From Cryptomeria japonica (taxonomy: Eukaryota; Streptophyta; Pinopsida; Cupressales; Cupressaceae): a stretch of 64,000 bases of DNA. Below, one piece after another: positions 1-12,130 of this stretch; position 1 is the stretch's first letter; each line of letters begins with the position of its first letter. The stretch lies in the NCBI RefSeq assembly GCF_030272615.1, contig NC_081415.1, positions 601,733,644-601,797,643 on the forward strand, written 5' to 3'. The position numbers and the translations under genes are program-made. The notes under the pieces are model-generated. The model was given only the letters and a program-made list of their open reading frames with translations. It was not told the origin of the DNA and made no database searches.

Positions 1-230
1 TAAGGCATTGCTACTACTGCTTGTTCCTCTCCATCTTCCATTTCTTCATTTTTCTCATCTCCCCATTCTCTCATAGCCTTCCCCTTTTCCTTCTTATCAT
101 CGCTGGTTCCTTTGCTTCCTTCCACATCCTTCAATCCTGCTATCATCTCTGCCACCATTTGCCAGATGGCTTCTGGAGTCATAGCCTTTGGAGGCATTGA
201 ACTTTCTTCTGATTCTTCATATTTTGACAT
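1..230 (-). CDS. Retrotransposon gag N-terminus (partial)
   Basis: An open minus-strand frame begins at the ATG at 230-228 and runs 76 codons without a stop to the window edge. It encodes an acidic, Met/Glu/Lys-rich N-terminus beginning MSKYEESEESSMPPKAM. It lies 20 bp downstream of a perfect primer-binding site, which is where gag of an LTR retrotransposon starts. The family (Copia or Gypsy) cannot be decided from this piece. No zinc knuckle is reached before the edge. Confidence 0.6.
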   Translation of the reverse strand, partial: MSKYEESEESSMPPKAMTPEAIWQMVAEMIAGLKDVEGSKGTSDDKKEKGKAMREWGDEKNEEMEDGEEQAVVAMP

Positions 231-250
231 ACACAAAATCTTTCAAAGGG

Positions 251-264
251 TGGCTCTGATACCA
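251..264 (-). promoter_or_regulatory. tRNA-iMet primer-binding site
   Basis: On the minus strand this reads TGGTATCAGAGCCA, the usual plant initiator-Met primer-binding site. It sits 3 nt inside an LTR end that reads TGATGCAGAG on the plus strand from 268. It fixes the element as minus-strand and explains the gag start at 230. Confidence 0.85.
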
Positions 265-267
265 CTC

Positions 268-1200
268 TGATGCAGAGAGTCTTAGAGCTAATCCTAATCA
301 CCTAGTAGTCTTGATTGCTCACATCAACCCTCTAAATCCTCAAGCCCATCCAATGGAACTTGGTAGGGGTTTTTCTATTTAAACCTCCAAGGTCTAATCC
401 ACTTTGGCTTGACTCCAAGTTATAGCCTACTAATCTTTAACAACCAACTCTTCCGATTGAGGATTCCACCTCAATTAATAATACACTCCCAAGGCTCCAA
501 CAACCTCTACTGAGGATCTTTCTTCTCCAACCTATTCTAGGTGAGAAACATAAGTTTACATAGTTTCTTTAATGTCCTTTAGGGGTTTGAGCACCTTTAA
601 TCCCATCACCAAGATTTTCCAACCTCACTTTGGCTCTACCGGTTACAAATAGGCCTAATGCAATTAGCCCTCTTAGCTGGTTTTTAGGGCTTAGTTTGAA
701 AAATTCCCACACAAGGCTAAAAATACATTTTAGATTCGAGTACCTTTTTCAGAGTTACAAACAATACTAGAAAAATGCATTTGGATTATCTGTACACATG
801 GGGTTTCTAATACTACACTATTTTTAAGGGTTCTAGGCCTACCGGGTGACTCTTTAACTTGTTCTTGGAAAGGTTCACCAGTCAAAACATCTTCCAAAAA
901 TAATCATAGATTATTCAAGGGAACTCAAAGGTATTTCCAACCATATGGCATCTGGTCTTCTACCAATCCACACATGCTCAGGATTTGCACATCTTTTGTT
1001 GTTCTAATTCATTAGCTCCTATCAGTGAGCCTAGGGCTTCATTGTAGCTCCTCACCTGCAAGAAAAAAAACCTACTATAATCATATGTACAAACCCTAAC
1101 CTATAATTCCACTTGATTTCAATAGGTGCCATCAATGGATGCTCATGTTAGAGCCATTTTTCTCTTAAACCCTACTTTGCAAGGGTTTTACACCTAGTCA
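268..1200 (-). mobile_element. 5' LTR of a minus-strand LTR retrotransposon (outer end unresolved)
   Basis: The inner edge at 268 is set by the adjoining primer-binding site and by a terminal CA (minus strand). I could not find the outer edge. The body is AT-rich with no ORF of substance, and 1200 is only a guess. The second LTR is outside the window. Confidence 0.5.
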
Positions 1201-2927
1201 CAGGGAATGAACTAGAACCTTACAACCAAACACAAAAAAAATTGCTAATCTACCTTGCTGTAAAGAAAATTCAATAAAATTTGATGCCCTGCAATGAGAT
1301 TTCTCTGACAAGTCCGTACTAGACTGTACAATGCAATGAAAATAAGGAAAAACTGTCAAAAATGATGAAAAGACAAGATTTCTTGAAAACACAATACTTG
1401 TTCTTTCATTCTAGATTATCCAACCCATACAATGAAGTAAATTTTTGGATTATATGATGATGGTTTAGTTGGTTGAACCAACTCTGCAAGGCCAATGATA
1501 AAAAATGCAACTTTTGCAAAATGTTGCAAAAATGTTGCTCAACAACTTTTCAACTTTTTGACTCCTTGGTTGCACCTTTGCACTCAAGTGCATTCCAAGG
1601 CTCCCAAATGCCCTTAATCATCCTATAAGACCTAAACACAATACAATAGACCCCTTTTACATGATAACAATGATCTAGAGTACTACTCCTATGATCTACA
1701 TTAGCATTTCAACTTCTTAGGGTGATAGCATCTTGAACACAAATGACACAACCCTTGAAGCTTGGACAACTCAACCATGGCTCTACTGAGTCCCAAATGG
1801 TTGGTCCATTATTACATCATGAAAGAAAACACACAAAACTTAGAAGAAAACAAAATTGCATCTTGGAGTGTTAGGTGCCCTGCACAACTCATCCAATTGC
1901 TAATCAATTTAAGAGGGACATATTCTCACATGCAATTTACATCTTGATAATATCAAGATCATCATAGTTGGGATCAGCCTACTTTATTTATTAGTAGGTG
2001 ACTACCATATAGTCTTTGATATTCACTTTGAGGACATGCATTAAGATTGGACAATATATTTAAATGACGGCTACATTTAGGTCTCTATGTAGTGATAAAA
2101 ATTAAAAATAACTATGCAAAATTATGAGGGAAAATATTTGTTATTAATTTGGACTATCTATGAGTGGAGAATTTACCATTTGGGTCTATTGGTGGTACAT
2201 ATAAATTTCTATTTTTTATGTCACCTTTTTGAGTCATGTCCCTAACTGGTCCTTTGGTCGGGTTGTATTTCTTGAATTTTCTATGCAAATTCAGTCTTCG
2301 TAGTATATTTTTTTATTTAAGCTTCACTGTACTGAACTTGAACCTTATTGGGTTCAAGGTTCAAAGTTCAATGGGCTTCATGTTAAATTTTATTTCCCCA
2401 TGTGGTTTTTAAAGTCTTTTTCAGTGTTTGTCGGTGTTTAGCATTGGTTGAACCTTGAGCTTGAACCTTATGGGTTCAAGGTTCAAAGTTCAAGATTTGT
2501 TATGTATATGTTTTTGCATTGCTATTGTTCTTCAAGGTTCAAAGTTCAATGTTTGATTTCTTGGAAATCATATGACTTTTCATGAGGTGGCAGCATAGAT
2601 TTTGAGGAATGGCTAAATGGCAGGAGAAAAAGGGAATAGTCTTTCTTAATGATTTAAAAGTTGTCATTTATAGCAAGTATGGCATGGGAATCCATGTTTT
2701 CAGATATGAAGTGACTTGTTATTAAATGCATGATCATGTGCGATCATTTTAGAGTAATGTCGCAGGAGTGAAGAGTAATGATGATAAATTATGGAAATCA
2801 TGAGTAAGATTTTCTTGGCTATTTTAAATTGAGCAGTTGTTTTGTCGAGATTGTCATTTGTGAAACATAAGTTTTAAGGAAAGTTTTTGGAGGGAAAGAA
2901 AAATAGACTGTGACAGGGATTTTGTAG
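1201..2927. other. Non-coding, no gene recognised
   Basis: Only short ORFs without recognisable similarity are present. The one structured part is at 2330-2552, where a motif built from TTGAACCTT and its inverse AAGGTTCAA recurs three times. Confidence 0.6.
2330..2552. repeat. Short palindromic repeat (GAACCTT/AAGGTTC)
   Basis: Three copies of GGTTCAAGGTTCAAAGTTCA-like sequence occur near 2350, 2470 and 2533. The first two are preceded by the inverse TTGAACCTTAT, so each copy can fold on itself. Function unknown. Confidence 0.6.
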
Positions 2928-4366
2928 ATGACAGAGGAAGGAAAGAAGAAAGCTAAGATTAAAGAGGAAAAGCTTGACTTTGAAGATGCACATTCCATTG
3001 GTGGCCGAGTTACTAGAAGAAGATACAAGAAGAATTTTCAGCCACCTGCCACCCATCTCATTCTTGATTTGGATGCTGAGGAAGCACAAGGCAATATGAC
3101 AACCCCTGTTTCTGATGCTAACAAAGTTGTAACCGATGTTGATGCTAATGTCCAAGATTCACAGGGACTTGATGTTCTGCCTAACACAGATAATGTTGTG
3201 CTGCTGAATTCAGGTGGACCTTCATCTATGCAATCCAAAGATCTGATTGTGGCTCCTAAATGGTTAAGTGATTCAATTACCAAGAAGAGGAATGTTGTGC
3301 CTATTTATGTGTCAGTGGAAGTTGCCGTGAGTAAATGTCTAGGAAGGGCCATGAAGCCTAAGCAAATGAAAGTGGAAACCATGATTGGTTTTGATGAGAG
3401 CACAAAACATTGAACTGAGGATATTGCTAAGTCCACATTCGATAAGGATGCTGCCACCACCTCAAAGGCTGATTATACTATTGAACGAGTTGATTTGGGG
3501 GTAGGAACTAGAGTGGATAATGTGAAACATTTAGAGACTTCAACCAAAAGGATTATCTCACACAGTTGGAAGGATGAAAAGGATAAAGCAGAGTTGAAAC
3601 AGAGTTTAATGCAAATGGCCCAATACATCCAAGCTCTATAGAATAGCCCGCTACCATTGTCCCAAAGCTCTGTTCCCTTTAATATAAAATCCCTTGATAA
3701 TCAGAAGTTCTTGGATGAAGTTCAAAGGAACAAGATGATCACAGAGATTTTCTCTGAGTATCTTACATCGATTGTGCATCAAGGAACTAATTATATATCA
3801 GATTTAGTTCAAATCTTCAAAGATGCCAATGATGTTACCAAAGAATTGGATGCTGACTTAATTGTATGGAAGAAAGAAAACACTAAATGGGTAGTGATTT
3901 CAAGGAAAATGCATGAAATTCAATGCTATGGCTTATTGAATTTCCTTACTAAAAGACAAGTGCTAGGATTAGATGAAGATATAATATTCATATGCAAAGA
4001 AAGTATAGAGTGGCGTAACTAGAACATTGAGAAAGGTCATAATGAATCTGTAAGTCTACGAGGGGAACTAACAACCCTGAGAACAACCATGCAAAAGGAT
4101 CTGTGTTGTGTAGATGTTCAATTTCTTAAAGAGGATGGCTAGACCTTGGAAGATACAGTAGAAATGTTTAATCTTTTTAGTAGTTGCATTAAATAGAATA
4201 AGGTGGAGAAGTCCTTAGCCGTGGAAGATTTTACAAAGATTGCTAAAGTGCAGTCGATGCTTACAGTATGTCTTGATCATTTGGACACTCACAAAGATAA
4301 AATGTAGCTGGTGAAAAGGAAGAAGGAACTCTAGAAGCAAAGGGTAATTCATATCAGCCTGCCACA
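2928..4366 (+). pseudogene. Decayed retroelement-type accessory ORF
   Basis: A single plus-strand frame stays coherent for about 480 codons and is broken only by in-frame stops: TGA at 3411 and TAG at 3639, 4020, 4140, 4194, 4305 and 4332. I saw no frameshift. The product would be hydrophilic: a basic start (RVTRRRYKKNFQPP), then an acidic segment with LILDLDAEE, then a long helical, charged second half. The layout resembles the C-terminal half of the accessory ORF in the LINE at 50891-52425 and of ORF2 in elements A and B. That likeness is by style and short motifs only. It ends where a CACTA terminus starts at 4367. A host gene remnant is possible but less likely. Confidence 0.45.
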
Positions 4367-4574
4367 CACTAGTACATTCGGGTCAAAATTTTGATGGCAA
4401 ATCGTTGGAATTCCGACACAATTTCATCGCACTACTAACAAAAAAAGCCATCAAAAACTTTGTGTCAGAAGTTCTGATTATCCTTATGGTCATCGCAATT
4501 CTGACATCACCTCCAACCTTTCTGACGGTCGCCATGGATGCTCATACCTTGAAATAATACCGTCATGATCTCAA

Positions 4575-4769
4575 CCTATCGTTGAAATTCTGACTCCAAA
4601 AGGTAAAATTCCGACAGAGGAGTGCCGTTGGATGCACAACATCCTCGTCGGAACTCTCTTGGAGGCCATTGACGATGGCCTCCAAGAGAGTTTTGATGAG
4701 GATGCTATGCATCTGATGACACTCTTGTGTCAGAATTTTACCCTTTGGAGTCAGAATTCCAACGATAGG
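4575..4769. repeat. Foldback: two 95-bp arms, 5-nt loop
   Basis: The left arm 4575-4669 and right arm 4675-4769 are inverse complements with about 14 mismatches in 95, mostly transitions. The loop is TGACG. It lies about 200 bp inside the left CACTA terminus and contains several subterminal GTCGGAATT-like motifs. Transcription in either direction would give a long hairpin RNA. Confidence 0.85.
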
Positions 4770-4817
4770 CCGATTTTTTGGAAAAAAAAAATTATAGAAA
4801 AAGATTGACATTGGTAT

Positions 4818-4990
4818 CTCTATTCTATCTCTCTTCTCTATCCCTCTCTACTCTCTCTTCTCTCTCCCCTCTCTAGGTCTCTTTCTCCATCCCTCTCTTC
4901 TTCTCTCCCTCTCTACTTCTCTTTCTCTACCCTCTCCAAGTCATTATCTCTTCCTCTCACCCTCTCTCTCTCTCTCACCTCTATAGGTCT
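4818..4990. repeat. CT-rich simple repeat
   Basis: This is an almost pure pyrimidine tract on the plus strand, built from degenerate TCTCTC and CCCTCT units. No gene is present. Confidence 0.9.
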
Positions 4991-5911
4991 CACCTTCCAT
5001 TCCTCCATCATTACCTATGTTGTAAAGTTGCAAGATATTTCCCAAAGTACTTGGTTGCTAGGGTTGATTTGCTTAAGTGTTGGAGTCAGAGTTAGATGAG
5101 ACCTGCATGATTAAGTTGTATTAAGTGATCAAGTCACCAAGATGTCAATTGTAAACATGACTAGGTTCTAGGGTTTTAGGGTAGCATAGGTCAAGATTGA
5201 GGTATGGTGGTCAAGAATTACCTTCCAATGACAAAAAACATCTAAATGATGAAGAATGAAGGCGATGAACTCATAGAAGTCTGGAGGAGATAATTTGACT
5301 AAGTTAAAACTTTGCTTAAGTCATGGTCATGATACTAGCTTTCTTATCAAGAGCAATTTGTGTGAATGAACCCTAGAAATGTGCCCATGCTAGAGAAGAA
5401 AGAATTCCAATAAAACCTAAGGCAATGCTAGTAAGGGGTCAAAATTAAAGAATTAGGGTACAAAAAACAAAATTTGGCTAAGTCGAGATGTTGCTCAAGG
5501 ATGACCTAAATCATGAAGTGCAAATCAATCATAAAACATGAGAATGGATAGGCCTTGACCCAAGCAACGTAAGTCCCCCTTGTGATTCCAACAGCTATCA
5601 CATCACAATCATTAAGTCTATCTGCAATATAAAGTCAAGACCTGACTATTGGAATCTTGGAGTCATCCCATTTGATCACGTAGTTTAGCACTTGGGAGGA
5701 TTTTGTTCAAGAGAGGATAGAATACTTAGTATTTTAATTTGTGTTCCATAGTGCATAAAAAACACATAAAAAAAAACCATTGAAAGGTTTGGTTAAAGCC
5801 TTGAAATCACAATCTCTACGAGAAGCTATCAAGAGTGCCCAGAATTTGGAAACTTTAGTATCCAAGAACATAATTCATAAGGCACCACTTTTAGAGAAAC
5901 CAAAGAAGCCT
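4991..5911. other. Non-coding interior of CACTA element
   Basis: AT-rich DNA without a convincing ORF, RNA gene or repeat pair. Confidence 0.6.
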
Positions 5912-8900
5912 ATCAATGTAATATTTTATTTACCTTGGATATGTTTTATCCTAAGTGTGATATTCCACTATTAAAAAACTTAATTAGGTAATATTTTTAC
6001 TTAGGTAGAATAAGATAATGAGTTGCACATTCTCCTTCTTTGATTGAGATTCTACTTTTTCCTTGTCACAAATTTGGAAACTTGGATAAGCAATTTCTTT
6101 TTTTGGTTTTCTACCTCTTCATGATCCTCATGGATTTGGAATCTTTGAAGCTGAATATTGTAGGTTTTTCCTCAATTAACATATCAAATGAAACTATTGT
6201 GAGCTTTCATATCTTAACATACCAATGGCTTAAGTTTGGGGACGATAGGGGGATGACGAAGGGGGCGGGGTGGGATGCAAATGTATATACAACTTAAAAA
6301 ATTAATTATAAAAGGATATGTATAGAATAAGTATAACAACTGTAAATAAAACTTTGCCACACTATGTAAATTTTACAATAAACATTAAAAATATGTCAAT
6401 GATTGCATTGAAATTTGAACATTAACAATGGTGGTAGAGTTTTGGAACTTTGGGAACAAACTAAGAATAAGTATAAGAATTGTAGATGAAACTTTGGCAT
6501 ACTAAGTGTTTAAACTAGTCAACATAAAAAAAAAATGGAAACGATTGCATTAACAATAAGAATGGTGGGTAGAGGTTTGGGGTCAATGGGTAGTGCCCCT
6601 TGTGGGGGGTTTGGGGTAGAGCCCCCATCAAGGTTAGGGGGCATTACCAAACCTTTAATACGGATGACATTTTCACAATAATTTCACCATTTTTGTTTAG
6701 AATTGGAGTTTCTAATTGGGGGTCATGGGAGACTCATAGGCATACTCAAGATGGTCAAGAGACTCCTTGGAGTCCCTAGGACATCCCTAAGTGGTGCAGC
6801 AAGGGGATGTTTCCCCTAAGTCTTGCATCTTGAAAAAATAGGGATTTTGGAGGGGGGGAAGGGGTCCCCATGTTTCAATGGTTTCAAAAGATTCTAAGTT
6901 TTTTTTTTTATCTTGTCATAAAAAAATATACTCCTCTTGCATCCTTGGATGATTTGAAAATTGAAAACAATTTGAGAAGAAAAAACTAACTTCTAAAGTT
7001 TAGACTTAGTTTTCTTTTTTTATCCAAGTCACTACAACATTTCAATGATCAAAGTAACTTTTTTTGGTGGTTTCGAAGCATCCAAAAGGCTTGAGAAATT
7101 CAATATTATCTTTCATTCCACAAAAATTGGAGATCAAGAAGCATGCTCACAAACAAGGATTTGTTTGTAACTTAAGGCAATCGACTAGTTTTTGGGGCAT
7201 TTTCAGCTCTAAAGAACCTACCATTGTGTCAAAAAGGCCCATAAGACCCCATTTTCATCTAAAAATTGTCTCTTTTGGTCGTAGAAGCATTTAAGGAAAA
7301 AAAAATCACACAACCAATGATATGCCTATACCATACATATTTGAGTTAAAAAAAATAAAAAATTGACAAGGTTTGGAGACCATTGAACAATTTGGGAGAT
7401 TGCTAATACATACACTCAATTTATAAAGTCTCAATTTGATGTACTTAATCATTGAGAGGCCTATACAAAAGCATTTTGTAATTGCGAACTAAGATAAATT
7501 TCCATTTTTGGCAGTTTTCATCATGGATTATGGTATTAAATTCTGACATTCTATTGTCAAGATAAATTCAGAGAACCATTTGTACTTGAAACAAGGGATA
7601 GTGAAAAATTACATTATGTAGGATCTCCTACCCTATCTCATTGAATTCATTCCTACACCAAGTGACTATGAACAAAAGCGTAGGTATTTAACAACAATGA
7701 TATGGTCCATGGACTAGTGATCCTCCTCTTGATACTGCATCTACAAAAGAGAACATCTCTTATACACATTGCTACTTTAGAATTAAAAGTTGCTTCTTCT
7801 AGAACTTTCCATGATTCTTTGCAATAGGATTATATGTCTTCTAGATTCACCCCACTAGGACACATTCCTATCAAGCATCTTTACTTTTTTGAAAAGTAGA
7901 CCACATTTCAGATCTAGATGACACCATAATGACTTTGATTTCCTCTTGCAAGATATTCCTCCATCATGTATTGCTTCATCGAAGTTCAAATTTTCTTCTT
8001 CAAGGGCTCTCAATGATTCTCTATATAGGATTCTTCGTGTCTATGAGATACACTTGATTGGGAAGTCTACTTAAACATTTCACATCTATTTGTGGACTCT
8101 CACCTTTCAAATATTGATGAAACAGTTGAGAATATTTGTCTTCTCATTGATGACAATGCCCATCGAGTTACGTTGTCTCCCATTGTAAATTCACTTGTTC
8201 TATCCCCACCATATCATGCAACATGACACATTCTATTTCACATTAATTAAGGTCTCACACTTCAATGATTGTAGTCCCCGAATCTTCTATGGAACAATCA
8301 CAACTTAACATCAACATCAAGACACATGAGTCACTTCAAAAACCATACATCTGAATTTCTTTCTACATTCCACTTGAATGGGAATTCAACAATTTTACAA
8401 CTCAAGATTTCCATATTGTGAAAGGAAGGTGCATCATTTGTTGCAAATGAACCTACTACAACATTCACCATTCAACATTTTGCATTGCTTTTCTCTCTTC
8501 TTTGTGGAGGCTCCAACTTTAGGGGATGGGGTGGGTCAATATTATCCTTCACACATGTCACTTGGGATGGAGTTTTGTCCTATGGATTTTCTAGTCTCTA
8601 CTTCGAGAGGGTACACTCTCTTTATAATTTGGGGTTATTTCATATTTTACATGGATACCTAACCTTGTGACCCATTTCTTCTTACCTCAATTGCACTTAA
8701 GGGGGTGTGCCAATGTACCATTTTATTCACCAAGTGGATATGTTTTATCGTAAGTATGATATTGCATTTGTTTGTTTAGTTTACTTAAGTAATTTCTTTT
8801 AACTTGAGATAATGACTTGCACATTCTCCTTCTTCCATAGGATTATGTTTTTTCCTTATCCTCAAAAATTTGAAAACTTGGATAAACAATTCCTTGTCTT

Positions 8901-8975
8901 TTGGTTTTCTATCTCATCCTCATCTTCATCCTCATGGATTAAAAATCTTGGATATCGAGTGAAGATATTGTGAAC
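5912..8975 (+). mobile_element. Decayed short LTR-retrotransposon-like element
   Basis: Two diverged direct repeats, about 5912-6165 and 8708-8975, share long stretches such as TTGCACATTCTCCTTCTT and GGATATGTTTTATC. The right copy is immediately preceded by a purine tract, CTTAAGGGGGTG (8696-8707), like the polypurine tract before a 3' LTR. That gives plus orientation. The 2.5-kb interior has only short ORFs with no recognisable protein. I could not find a primer-binding site or a duplication, so the boundaries are approximate. It looks like an old non-autonomous insertion inside the CACTA element. Confidence 0.5.
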
Positions 8976-10214
8976 TTTTTCATTTTCTCTCTTATGAAAT
9001 CAACTATGTCATGCTATTTTGATTTTATTATCATTTATATTTAACAATTTTAAAAATGTTATCACTTACATTAATTTCTAGGTTAATATTTATTTTGTAG
9101 ATTCTAATAGAATTGAATACCATACCCAAACAATATCTAGTATGAACTAGTTAGTTATAGGCTAGGTTCCAAGCGTACTTGGTAACACAATTTTTGAGCT
9201 TGTGTTTGTTTATGGTTTAACGATTGATGCATCTAGCTTTGCTACGCATCTACTTTGAATACAATGAGAGGGTGATTTTGTCTAAGCCAAGAGACCTTGC
9301 TATCTAATATCACCCAAGAAAGATACTGATATCTTACCTTGGAAATATAAGCCTTTTGTAAGTATAATTCAATGAATTGTGATAATAACTTAAAACAAAG
9401 TGAATTAAAATTTGATTGAGTTCCCCATTGTATTTTAACAAATCACCTAGGAAGATGTTTGTTCCTAACAATTTCCAATTCTCTTTCCAAAAGGATGAAA
9501 AAGAAGAGAAAGGAACTAATTAATGTTGGGACATAATTTAGAAGACCTATGTTTTGTGTCTGAAAGCTACTAGCCTAGAGAGCATGGAAACAATCTGAAG
9601 TCATGGGAGAGAGTTTTAGTTCTATCTCCAGAAATTATATCTAGTACTCTTGTATTGAATTTTTAAATCCTTCTAAGTTTAAATGATCACAAAGAAACTC
9701 TAAAATTTTAATAAAATACATAAATGAAAATCAATTTTGTTTTCGTCGGAATACTTTTGAAAATCACATCACCTCAGCAATTGAACTGTAACAATAAGAT
9801 TGCATACAAAGTGTAGGTTTGCTATGAAACATGTTAAAAGGGTTAAACTGTTTCAATTAATACAAACACTGGAACTATTAAACAACAATAGCTTGTTGGT
9901 AATCAAGATTTTGGACTATACCCACATTTTATACCTTTTCATACAGTTACAAAGAACATAGAAAACATGTATGTGGAACTACAGATTCCAACATATGTAA
10001 AAATACAACAATCTAAATAAGAATGGGAAGCATGTGGAGAATGGTTAAGACATGCATAAATAAAAGGAAAACAAAAATCTCTCAATGTGTATCACAAACA
10101 AATCAAGGAAAAAAGCTTTTAGGCAAGGGACCGATATGATCATAAAAATTTCAAAACTTCCAAAGTATAGAGCATTTGAGATTTTATAGAGAATGCACTA
10201 ATTCAACTTTATTC
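8976..10214. other. Non-coding interior of CACTA element
   Basis: AT-rich DNA with no ORF or repeat that I recognise. Confidence 0.6.
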
Positions 10215-12130
10215 ATGATGAGGCATATTCACAACTTTTGTAGTTGCACCATGGTGTTGTTCGTGTTGACTCTGGTGGACCCTGCAATTAAGATTCAATA
10301 TACGTACATTATTCAATAAGATTAACTGTGGAACATAATGAAATATTGAAAAGTGTGTTATCTTATTGAGCTTCGCTTTGTTTTGGGAATAGTTTAATAT
10401 TCTCTACTTAATAGGGCCAACCACATGAAGGTGGAAGCTCATTTGGTCCCTCCCCCACCACTAACATCACTCTAAATTCCCTGTTAACATCTAACATTCA
10501 TTCATTCTTTCATTCATTCTTTCATCCATTATTAAAATATAACATTCATTCATTAACTTTCATTAACATGCAACATTCATCAATAATCATCAACACATAT
10601 CATTCATGAACATTCATTAACACATAAAAATCAGTCATTATCAAATAAGGTAGATTACAATCATTTATTTCTTTTTTTTTTTTTTGAAGCTATGTAAAGT
10701 ATAAGTGGAGCATCATCTTCTTCATCATTTCCCCCATCTTCGGATGTTCTGCCCTCTTCTCATGCTCTTGATGTATGCCTAGTCCTATACAAAGGATGAG
10801 GATGTTGAACCAAAGTGGGGTCCTCTGCAATAACAAATAATTGGGTTAAATTCAAAACATTTTTTTATTATTGTTACAAGTATTTCATTAAATTAAATAA
10901 CAAAACCATTACACTCTTTACCTGATGGGGCCACATCATCTTCCACATCATTTTGTCTAACCTCGACATGCTGAACACCCTCTAGATCCTCTAGAGTTGA
11001 AATACGAAACGTTACATTAATCAATACACCAATTAAAATTAAATTTGTTTAAAGGAATAACAATGGTCCTCTTTACCTAATTGGGGAACATCACGTTCCT
11101 GATGTTGTCTACCCGGATCATGCTCCACTTGGTCACCACCGACTACATGCTCTAAAATATTAACAATAAAGGTTACATTAATTTCTACACTAATTTTCAA
11201 TTTAAGATGTTTAATTGTATTAATAATTACATAAAAAAATTTGAATAGCAAATGAATACCTCCACTACTAGGATGCACATCCGGATCTTCATGTACAAGT
11301 TCTGTTCCATGATTATCATGCTGCATTCCAATGTCACGCGCAGTGTTATCATTGCTTGCTTATTTAAAAAAAATATAGTCACTTTATGTTGAAACTTAAC
11401 ATCAAATAGATTATTGGTTAAGTATTCAATTTGAAATAATTTTCATTTAGCTTATTTACGATTGTGACAGATGCATCATAATCTTGTGTTTGCCCACTCA
11501 ATTCTCGTAGCCGTTCAGCCACGGCTATATAGCCTTGCTGGTAGCCAATTCTCTTGTCATCTTCTATGGGCGCTCTATTGAATTTAGAGCCCTGCATTTT
11601 TGCTTAGCATTGTGAATTTTGCTTGTATTGTTTGATAAAAAAATTTTTTTTTACAATTTATAAATATTTTGATGTGATACTTAATTTACTGATTCTTACA
11701 ATTTGTGCGGCAAGTTTCATATAACCACCAAAGCTGAGTTTGTGTTGCCCATGCTTTTCTTGTCTTGCCTTGGTTGCCTTTGACGTGTCACTCAATCTAT
11801 GAAAAGTTTGAAATATGTTAGATTATATAAATATAATGAATAATTAGTACATATTCACATTCTTAATAGTATCACATACCTTCTTCTAGCATCTGGTGGT
11901 GTATTTCCTTTTTTCCTTTCAATTCTCTCCTTTGCATCCAAAATCAAGTCCTTCCACTCCCTCTCTGGAATCATGGGGGGACGCTCATACTTTACATTCT
12001 TCTCTAAATGTGTCTTGTATTAGTCCCTCACATACTTTAGATATGTGCCAGCTTTTTCCAGGAGCTTAGTCTTGTCAAATGTGTCATTTCCAAACAACCC
12101 TACCATACGATTGTGTGTTCATCTTTTAAA
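10215..12130 (-). pseudogene. CACTA second gene, C-terminal part: Ptta/En-Spm transposase-like (TNPA-type)
   Basis: Several minus-strand exons can be followed. About 12130-11880 reads through a Leu/Lys-rich stretch into YERPPMIPEREWKDLILDAK and GNTPPDARR, with one in-frame stop. About 11812-11702 reads RLSDTSKATKARQEKHG and continues to a Gly-rich FGGYMKLAAQIV. About 11592-11460 reads KRIGYQQGYIAVAERLREL. This matches my knowledge of the plant transposase (Ptta/En/Spm) domain carried by the second CACTA gene. Smaller exons at about 11326-11260, 11155-11070 and 11000-10920, and a likely last exon at 10284-10215, have AG and GT borders. In En/Spm the product binds subterminal repeats. The exon edges are my reading, not transcript-supported. 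Confidence 0.65.
10497..10620. repeat. CATT-rich microsatellite
   Basis: A degenerate tandem of CATTCATT and CATTAA units, inside an intron of the TNPA-like gene. Confidence 0.8.

Noticed and set aside
7064-7294. 76-residue ORF as a possible gene
   Set aside because: No family likeness, no splice or promoter context, and inside a decayed LTR-like element.
10193-10197. CACTA at 10193 and TAGTG at 26093 as the transposon ends
   Set aside because: Sequences beyond the five bases differ and the flanking triplets do not match, unlike 4367/30491.
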